Positions 58,292-64,000 of a stretch of DNA of 64,000 nucleotides are shown here, piece after piece. The translations under genes and the position numbers were made by a program. The stretch comes from Streptomyces sp. ASQP_92 (lineage in GTDB: Bacteria; Actinomycetota; Actinomycetes; Streptomycetales; Streptomycetaceae). The stretch's first letter is position 1. Each line of letters begins with the position of its first letter. The stretch lies in NCBI RefSeq assembly GCF_025399895.1, contig NZ_JAODUA010000014.1, positions 157,637 to 221,636 of the forward strand, read 5' to 3'. The notes beneath the pieces were generated by a model. The model saw only the letters and a list, made by a program, of their open reading frames with translations. It ran no database searches and had not been told where the DNA came from.

Positions 58292-59467
58292 ATGACCAGC
58301 AGCGACGAGGGTGGCGACCTGCCCTGGAACCCACAACGCCAGCGCAGTTCCAACGAGCGCCTGCTGCTCGACCGGTTGCGCGCCGAGGGCCCCGCCTCCC
58401 GGGCCCAGCTCGCCCGTGACACCGGCCTGTCCAAGCCCACCGTCTCCAGCGCGCTCGCCTCGCTCGAAGGGGCCGGCCTGGTCCGCGAGGCCGGCACGAT
58501 GACGCCCGAGCGGGGCCGCGCCGCCGTGCTCTACGCGCCCGATCCCACCGCGGGTTACGCCCTGGGCATCGACATCGGCCGGGCCTGGCTGCGGATCGCG
58601 CTCGCCGACCTCGACGGCACGGTGGTGGCCCGCTCCGAGGTCCGCAACCACGCGCGCACCTCGGCCACCATGGCCGACCTCGTCGTCACCAGCGCGCACC
58701 AACTCGTCGAGGGTTCGGGCGTGGACGCGGAGAAGGTCGCCCAGGCGGTGGTCGGCACCCCCGGCGTGTACGACGCCGAGAAGCGCCGGGTGCGCTACGC
58801 CCAGCACCTCCCGGGCTGGGGCAGGCCAGGCCTGTTCGACCAGATGCGCGAGCGGCTCGGCATACCGCTGGCCGTGCGCAACGACGCCAACCTGGCCGCG
58901 CTCGGCGAGTACACCTTCGGCGTCGGCGCGGGCAGCAGGCTCTTCGTGTACGTGATGATCGGCACCGGCCTCGGCATGGGCGTGGTCAGCGAGGGCCAGC
59001 CCTTCACGGGGGCGCACGGCGGCGCCGGGGAGATCGGCTTCCTGCCCTGGCCCGGCGGCCACAAGCCGGACACCCTGGAGGAGGCCGTCTCGGGCGACGC
59101 CGTGGTGGCGGCCGCCCGTTCGCTCGGCATGGCGGGCCCGCTCACCGCGAAGGACGTCTTCGACGCGGCGCGGGCCGGAACGGCCGCCGCCGTAGCGGCG
59201 GTTCAACTGGAGGGCGAGCGGATCGCGCACACCGTCGCGGTGGTCGCGGCCGTCCTCGACCCCGATCTCGTGGTGCTCGGCGGCGGCGTCGGCCACAGTG
59301 CGGATCTGCTGCTGCGCCCCGTCCGGGAGACGCTGCGGACGCTCACCCCGCTGCGGCCGAAGGTGGCGCCCAGTTCACTCGGGGAGGACGCGGTGCTGCT
59401 CGGCGCGGTGGCGACGGCGCTGGGCACGGCACGGGACGTGGCCTTCGAGCGGCGCTCGGCGCACTGA
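58292..59467 (+). CDS. ROK-family transcriptional regulator
   Basis: A 391-residue ROK regulator. The N-terminal winged HTH (about 20-75, RLRAEGPASRAQLARDTGLS, KPTVSSALASLEGAGLV) binds DNA; the ROK domain (about 90-385) has the ATP-site-like IDIGRAWLRIALADL, VRNDANLAALGEYTFGVG and GTGLGMGVVSEGQPFTGAHG with the zinc-site region. Residues fit a sugar-binding repressor, not an active kinase. ATG 58292 is chosen; an ATG at 58274 is also possible. ROK proteins such as CsnR control chitosan-degradation genes in Streptomyces (established for CsnR), so control of the adjacent CsxA-like gene is plausible. Confidence 0.9.
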   Translation: MTSSDEGGDLPWNPQRQRSSNERLLLDRLRAEGPASRAQLARDTGLSKPTVSSALASLEGAGLVREAGTMTPERGRAAVLYAPDPTAGYALGIDIGRAWLRIALADLDGTVVARSEVRNHARTSATMADLVVTSAHQLVEGSGVDAEKVAQAVVGTPGVYDAEKRRVRYAQHLPGWGRPGLFDQMRERLGIPLAVRNDANLAALGEYTFGVGAGSRLFVYVMIGTGLGMGVVSEGQPFTGAHGGAGEIGFLPWPGGHKPDTLEEAVSGDAVVAAARSLGMAGPLTAKDVFDAARAGTAAAVAAVQLEGERIAHTVAVVAAVLDPDLVVLGGGVGHSADLLLRPVRETLRTLTPLRPKVAPSSLGEDAVLLGAVATALGTARDVAFERRSAH

Positions 59468-59536
59468 GGCCCCGCGGCACTCGATGGGCCCGTGATTGAC
59501 AGGGCCTCGTGTCCCCTCTAGCTTGCTCGACAGGTT

Positions 59537-59555
59537 AGTTAGGCTTCTTTACTTG
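59537..59555 (+). promoter_or_regulatory. Candidate ROK operator (copy 2)
   Basis: AGTTA, 5 bases, C, TTTACTT, matching the motif at 58219-58237 in 14 of 19 positions. It lies 43 bases upstream of the GTG start of the GH2 gene, overlapping the likely promoter. Confidence 0.6.
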
Positions 59556-59598
59556 TAGCGATGCGCGGATGTCGTGACCAGCCCTCTGGGAGACCACC

Positions 59599-62352
59599 GT
59601 GTTCCACCGCCCCGCCGTGCTCCACCGCCCCGGTCTGTTCCGCCGACCCGCCGTCCCGCGCCGAAGGACCGCCGCCGGCGCGGTCCTCGCCCTGGTGCTC
59701 GCCCTCACCGCCGCGACCTCACCGCACGTGCCCGGCGCCGGACCCGGCCCGGCCCGGGTGACATCGGTCGACCCGGTGCCGGGCGCCACGACCGCCCTGG
59801 CCGGGTTCGCGATCCGGTCGACGGCCGAGGTCGCCGACTCGGCGGCCGCCGTGTCGAGCCCCGGCTACTCCACGGCCGGCTGGTATCCGGCCGGCGCCCG
59901 CTCCACGGTGCTCGCCGCACTGCTCGCGGCCGGAAAGTACGCCGACCCCTTCTACTCGACCAACCAGCAGAAGATCCCGGCCGCCGACTTCACGGTCCCC
60001 TGGTGGTACCGCTCGGACTTCACGCTCGCCGACACCTCCTCGCGCACCTACCTCACCTTCAGCGGGGTGATCTCCGCCGCCGATGTGTACGTCAACGGCC
60101 GTCACGTCGCCGACCAGGGCGCGATCGCCGGGGCGTACACCCAACACGAGCTGGACGTCACGGAGTTGGTGCGGGCGGGCACGAACACGGTGGCCTTCAA
60201 AGTCCAGCCCAACGCCCCCCGGAAGAACCTGACCATGGGCTGGATCGACTGGCTTCAGCCGCCGCCCGACGAGAACATGGGCATCGTCCGTGACGTGCTC
60301 GTCCGACGCGGAGGGCCGGTCGCGCTGCGGGACACCCGTGTGGTGACGGCACTCTCGGCGCCCTCGCCGACCTCGGCCGAGCTGACCGTGAAGGCCCGGG
60401 CCCGCAACGACTCGGCGGCGCCGGTCACCGCGACCGTGTCGGGCACCATCGGGCAAATCACCTTCAGCCAGAACGTCACTCTGGCCGCGCACGAGACCAG
60501 GCCGATCGTGTTCACTCCGGCCCAATACCCCCAACTCCGCCTGATCGCACCGAAGTTGTGGTGGCCGGCCGGCATGGGCGGACAGCCCCTGTACGAGCTG
60601 TCGCTCACCGCCTCGCTGCCGTCCGGCGTCTCCGACACGGCGCGGGAGTCCTTCGGTATCCGCGATGTGAAGGCCCCCCTGAACGGCGACGGCGCGCGGC
60701 AGTACTCCATCAACGGACGCCCGCTGCTGATCAAGGGCGGCGGCTGGTCCCCCGACGAGTTCCTGCGCTGGGACCGCACCTTCGTGGAGGACCGGCTCCG
60801 GTACGCGCTGGACCTCGGGCTCAACACCATTCGCCTGGAAGGCCATATCGAGCCGGACGAGTTCTTCGATCTCGCCGACCGCCACGGCCTGCTCACGCTG
60901 CCCGGCTGGGAGTGCTGCGACAAGTGGGAGGGCCAGGTCAACGGGGACGAGTCGGGTGACAAGTGGACGGCCGCCGATTACCCGGTCGCCAAGGCCTCCA
61001 TGGCGGCCGAGGCCGCCCGCCTGCGCGACCACCCCAGCGTGATCTCGTTCCTCATCGGCAGCGACTTCGCCCCGGACCGGACCATCGAGAAGAACTATGT
61101 GGACGCGCTGAGGGCGGCCGACTGGCCGACACCGGTGGTGGCCGCCGCCTCCGACAACTCGGCCCCGATCACGGGCAGTTCGGGTATGAAGATGACAGGC
61201 CCCTACGACTGGGTGCCGCCGAACTACTGGTACAACAAGCGGGAGGGCGGGGCCACCGGCTTCAACTCCGAGACCAGCGCGGGCCCCGACATCCCGACCC
61301 TGGACACCCTGCGCCGCATGCTCTCCCCCGCCGAACTCGACACCCTGTGGAAGTCCCCCTCGGCGAAGCAGTACCACCGCTCCCCCTCGACCACCTTCGC
61401 CACGCTCAAGCTGTACGACGACGCGCTGACCGGCCGCTACGGCGCCCCGACCGGCCTCGACGACTACGTACGCAAGGCGCAGTTGGCGCAGTACGAGAAC
61501 GTGCGGGCCCAGTACGAGGCGTACGCCCGCAACGCCAAGGACGCCGCGAAGCCGGCGACCGGCGTCGTGTACTGGATGCTCACCAGCGGATGGACGTCCC
61601 TGCACTGGCAGTTGATGGACCGTTATCTGGACCAGGGGGGCGCCTACTTCGGGGCGAAGAAGGCGAACGAGCCGCTGCACATCCAGTATTCCTACGACAA
61701 CCGCGCGGTGACCGTCGTCAACAACCGGCCCGACGCGGCCTCCGGTCTGACCGCGCGCGTCTCGCTGTTCACCCCGGAGGGCACCCGCGTCTACGACCGG
61801 ACGGCGCCCGGGGTGAGCGTCGGCGGTGACGGCGCGAGCACGACGGCCCTGACCGTCCCGGCGTCGGTGAGCGGCCTGTCCACGACCTACCTCGCCAAGC
61901 TCGTCCTCACCGACGGCGCGGGCACCGAGGTGAGCCGCAATGTGTACTGGCTCTCCACCAGGCCCGACACCCTCGACTACGACCACACCGACTGGTTCCA
62001 CACCCCGACCACGTCCTTCGCCGACCTCACGGGCCTGTCGTCGATGCCCAGGGCGACGGTGTCGGCGGTGGGGACCACCCGGGCGGACGCGGACGGCATG
62101 TCGACGACGACGGTGACGGTGACGAACACCGGCTCGGGCAAGGCGCCGGCGCTCCTCACCGACGTCCATCTGGTGAACGCGCGGGGCGCCCCGGTGCTCC
62201 CGGTGCGGTGGTCGGACAACCAGGTGAGCCTGTGGCCCGGGGAGTCGACGACCCTGACGGCGACCTTCCGCACGGCCGATCTGCACGGCTCGGCGCCCCA
62301 GCTGCGGGTGTCGGGGTGGAACACGGCGACGTCGACGGTGCCGGGGAGCTGA
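59599..62352 (+). CDS. csxA: Secreted GH2 exo-beta-D-glucosaminidase (CsxA-like)
   Basis: A 917-residue secreted glycosidase. The signal peptide is about 23-45 (TAAGAVLALVLALTAATSP). The GH2 sandwich and TIM barrel follow: GLNTIRLEGHIEPDEFFDLA, then the acid/base D489 in FLIGSDFAPD and the nucleophile E558 in GFNSETSAGPDIP. The D-E pair in place of N-E is the diagnostic feature of the exo-beta-D-glucosaminidase subfamily, known from Amycolatopsis CsxA. It releases GlcN from chitosan ends. Start GTG 59599 with GGGAG. It follows the ROK gene and a shared operator-like motif, making regulation by aminosugar likely. Confidence 0.9.
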   Translation: MFHRPAVLHRPGLFRRPAVPRRRTAAGAVLALVLALTAATSPHVPGAGPGPARVTSVDPVPGATTALAGFAIRSTAEVADSAAAVSSPGYSTAGWYPAGARSTVLAALLAAGKYADPFYSTNQQKIPAADFTVPWWYRSDFTLADTSSRTYLTFSGVISAADVYVNGRHVADQGAIAGAYTQHELDVTELVRAGTNTVAFKVQPNAPRKNLTMGWIDWLQPPPDENMGIVRDVLVRRGGPVALRDTRVVTALSAPSPTSAELTVKARARNDSAAPVTATVSGTIGQITFSQNVTLAAHETRPIVFTPAQYPQLRLIAPKLWWPAGMGGQPLYELSLTASLPSGVSDTARESFGIRDVKAPLNGDGARQYSINGRPLLIKGGGWSPDEFLRWDRTFVEDRLRYALDLGLNTIRLEGHIEPDEFFDLADRHGLLTLPGWECCDKWEGQVNGDESGDKWTAADYPVAKASMAAEAARLRDHPSVISFLIGSDFAPDRTIEKNYVDALRAADWPTPVVAAASDNSAPITGSSGMKMTGPYDWVPPNYWYNKREGGATGFNSETSAGPDIPTLDTLRRMLSPAELDTLWKSPSAKQYHRSPSTTFATLKLYDDALTGRYGAPTGLDDYVRKAQLAQYENVRAQYEAYARNAKDAAKPATGVVYWMLTSGWTSLHWQLMDRYLDQGGAYFGAKKANEPLHIQYSYDNRAVTVVNNRPDAASGLTARVSLFTPEGTRVYDRTAPGVSVGGDGASTTALTVPASVSGLSTTYLAKLVLTDGAGTEVSRNVYWLSTRPDTLDYDHTDWFHTPTTSFADLTGLSSMPRATVSAVGTTRADADGMSTTTVTVTNTGSGKAPALLTDVHLVNARGAPVLPVRWSDNQVSLWPGESTTLTATFRTADLHGSAPQLRVSGWNTATSTVPGS

Positions 62353-62423
62353 CGGGGCGCCCGCCGCAGGGCGGGGGGCCGTGTGCGGTGGGGCCGGGCG
62401 CGGCGCCGGTGGCCCGGCCGCGG

Positions 62424-63509
62424 TCAGGTCTTCCCGAGGACCGGCCAGAGTTGTGGGTCCTCGAAGCCCAGGGCCCAGATGGCGGTGTTGCGGATGCCGT
62501 AGCGGCGCAGTACCGGCAGATCCGCGGTGACGCCGGCCGCGTCCTGGTACCAGACCTCGCGGAGCGCGCCGTCCTCCTCGTAGCTGAAGTGGGGTGTCTG
62601 GGACTCGGGGTCGAGGCGGTAGGGGGCGCCCTTGGCCACGCGCAGGGCCTCGGCCTCGCGCCAGGTGACGTGGCGGGTTCTGCCGCCGGCCACCCAGTCC
62701 CAGCCGTAGGCGGGCAGGCCCATCTCCAGCTTGTCGGCGGGGATCAGGGCGGTCGCCCGGCGCAGGATGTCGTCGTACCACTGGGGGCTGGCCAGCGGGC
62801 CCGCCTCGCCGCCCTGCCAGTGCAGGTCGTACCCCATGACGCGGACCCTGTCCGCGACCCGGCCGAGCGCCGCGTAGTCCCAGATCCGGCCGGTGGTCGC
62901 GGTCTGCGGGGACACCGTGAGCACACACTGCTTGCCCAACGCGCGCAGCCGCCCGCACAGTTCACCGGCGAACGAGGCGTAGGCGGCGCGCACCGCCGGG
63001 TACTCGGCGTCGCCGGTCGGCGCGATCGACTCGTAGTCGATGTCGATCCCGTCGTAGGTCCTGCTGCGCACGACGGCGAGCAGGGTCTCGACATGGGTCG
63101 TGCGGCGTCCGGGATCCGTGAGGATCGCCGCGAGTTCGCCGGCCTTCATCGTCTCCATGACGGTGGGCACGACCTTGACGCCCGCCTGGTGCAATCCGTC
63201 GATGACGCGGTTCTCGCCCGCGCCGGGATGGCCATCGACGCGGTCCGCCGCCTTCGCCTGATACCAGAAGGGGCTGACGGTGTGCAGTTGTGCGGAGTGC
63301 CGCAACACATCGGCGTACGCGCTCTCCTGGTCCCAGTACGGGAGCCAGCCGGAGACGGTGCGGGCCGGCACCTCTTCGGCGTACGCCGGGCCGTGGACGA
63401 GGGCGAGGAGCAGCGCGGTGGCGGCGCCGAGGACGGCGAGGCACAGTCGTGCGCGGGAGCGTGGGGCCATGGGCCCGAGCCTGCGGCCCGCTCGGCGCGG
63501 CCGCTTCAC
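62424..63509 (-). CDS. Secreted GH18 family protein (SleL/YaaH-like)
   Basis: A 361-residue protein. The N-terminus (MKRPRRAGRRLGPMAPRSRA, then LCLAVLGAATALLLALVHGP) is a signal peptide. The GH18 catalytic motif is DGIDIDYES (153-161, D-x-x-D-x-D-x-E, catalytic E160), followed by VMGYDLHWQGGEAGPLASPQ and LPAYGWDWVAGGRTRHVTWR. It resembles spore cortex or cell-wall GH18 enzymes (N-acetylglucosaminidases) more than secreted chitinases with binding modules. Two starts are possible, GTG 63509 or ATG 63470. It is convergent with the GH2 gene and divergent from the MazF gene. Confidence 0.88.
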   Translation of the reverse strand: MKRPRRAGRRLGPMAPRSRARLCLAVLGAATALLLALVHGPAYAEEVPARTVSGWLPYWDQESAYADVLRHSAQLHTVSPFWYQAKAADRVDGHPGAGENRVIDGLHQAGVKVVPTVMETMKAGELAAILTDPGRRTTHVETLLAVVRSRTYDGIDIDYESIAPTGDAEYPAVRAAYASFAGELCGRLRALGKQCVLTVSPQTATTGRIWDYAALGRVADRVRVMGYDLHWQGGEAGPLASPQWYDDILRRATALIPADKLEMGLPAYGWDWVAGGRTRHVTWREAEALRVAKGAPYRLDPESQTPHFSYEEDGALREVWYQDAAGVTADLPVLRRYGIRNTAIWALGFEDPQLWPVLGKT

Positions 63510-63541
63510 GGGTTGCGCCGTACAGGCCCTACGGTGTCCGG

Positions 63542-64000
63542 ATGACTGCCTACCTCGATGACCACACCGACCGCCCCCCGCTGCCCGGTCGGAGCGGCCC
63601 GACCGCCACCACCGAGGCCGACCCCCACGAGGTGGGGGCGGTGCGCATGGGCTACGCCCCGGACCGTGACGGCGATCCCGATCCCGGCGAGATCGTCTGG
63701 ACGTGGGTGCCGTTCGAGGAGAACGACGGGCGCGGCAAGGACCGCCCGGTGCTCGTGGTGGCCCGCGAGGCGGCCGGCACGGTGCTCGCGGTGCAGCTGT
63801 CCAGCAAGCGGCACGACCACGACCGCGAATGGGTACCGATCGGCGTGGGCCCCTGGGACCGGGAGGGCCGCGAGTCCTGGGTGGACCTCGACCGCGTGCT
63901 GCGCCTGCACGACCAGGGCATGCGCCGCGAGGCCTGCGCCCTGGACCTTTCCCGCTTCACCCTGGTCGCAGAGCGCCTGCGCGAACGGTACGGCTGGCGC
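63542..64000 (+). CDS. MazF/PemK-family endoribonuclease-like protein (partial)
   Basis: The reading frame runs to the window edge with 153 codons and no stop. The core resembles the PemK/MazF domain: GEIVWTWVPFEENDGRGKDR, PVLVVAREAAGTVLAVQLSS (the strand pair that binds single-stranded RNA) and SWVDLDRVLRLHDQGM. A 35-residue N-terminal extension (DDHTDRPPLPGRSGPTATTE) is unusual. No antitoxin gene precedes it: the upstream gene is the divergent GH18. It may have an antitoxin after the edge, or be a stand-alone toxin-like protein. Confidence 0.8.
   Translation, partial: MTAYLDDHTDRPPLPGRSGPTATTEADPHEVGAVRMGYAPDRDGDPDPGEIVWTWVPFEENDGRGKDRPVLVVAREAAGTVLAVQLSSKRHDHDREWVPIGVGPWDREGRESWVDLDRVLRLHDQGMRREACALDLSRFTLVAERLRERYGWR

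Noticed and set aside
59719..62958. 1,079-codon open frame antisense to the GH2 gene
   Set aside because: It mirrors the GH2 codon bias in a high-GC genome; the translation is Arg/Gly/Ala-rich with no family, while the plus-strand product has clear catalytic motifs.
1..64000. CRISPR arrays, tRNA or rRNA genes
   Set aside because: No regularly spaced repeats, no tRNA-like cloverleaf with CCA-end context and no rRNA sequence was seen; a covariance search would be needed to be certain.

Overview
The window is chromosomal DNA from a high-GC Gram-positive actinomycete, almost certainly Streptomyces. The support is the very high GC content with strong third-position bias, frequent GTG and occasional TTG starts, the near absence of TTA codons except in a few accessory genes, and families typical of the genus (GAF-ANTAR regulators, DUF5994, a ROK regulator beside a GH2 exo-glucosaminidase). 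No rRNA, tRNA, CRISPR array or complete mobile element was seen.

Region 1 (1-15.6 kb) looks like a stress, redox and dormancy-type island. It holds a sulfite-oxidase-family molybdoprotein, a STAS anti-sigma antagonist, a tandem universal stress protein, a phosphoketolase, two PRC-barrel genes (one broken by an in-frame TGA), two DUF5994 paralogues on either side of a slipin/SPFH membrane protein, and three GAF-ANTAR proteins.

Region 2 (15.7-24.2 kb) is a gene graveyard built around polymorphic toxins. It holds a duplicated 3' end of a pirin gene, remnants of three transposases (IS5-like, IS110-like, IS701-like), and a giant secreted ricin-lectin/coiled-coil protein with a C-terminal Tox-REase-5-like domain that is disrupted by two apparent single-base frameshifts. 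A probable immunity gene follows it. Further on are an RHS remnant with a SUKH (SMI1/KNR4) immunity gene and a second, broken SUKH gene.

Region 3 (24.3-36.7 kb) is ordinary accessory metabolism: a LysR regulator with divergent NTF2-like and SDR genes, the intact pirin, a TPR protein, a protealysin-like M4 protease, MgtC/SapB with a long leader, a phosphodiester glycosidase, a GNAT enzyme, a rhomboid-like protein, an SDR, a flavoprotein disulfide oxidoreductase and thioredoxin.

Region 4 (37.3-46.9 kb) is the most interesting locus. Eight same-strand genes, five of whose seven junctions are 1-4 base overlaps or gaps of 30 bases or less, combine an Agd3-like (CE18) polysaccharide deacetylase, a PelF-type glycosyltransferase, a polytopic membrane protein, three nucleotide-sugar genes, a spherulin-4/GH135-like hydrolase and a GH114 polygalactosaminidase lipoprotein. 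Together they resemble a bacterial route to a Pel-like or galactosaminogalactan-like cationic exopolysaccharide. The first gene carries a TTA codon in its signal peptide, so the system may be under bldA (developmental) control.

Region 5 (46.9-64 kb) holds an AEC transporter, an aldehyde dehydrogenase, a thiolase, a LacI regulator divergent from an MFS exporter, an alpha/beta hydrolase, an isochorismatase-like hydrolase with a GlxA-type regulator, and a permease/ROK/exo-glucosaminidase (CsxA-like) module that shares an operator-like motif. It ends with a GH18 protein and a truncated MazF/PemK-family gene at the window edge.
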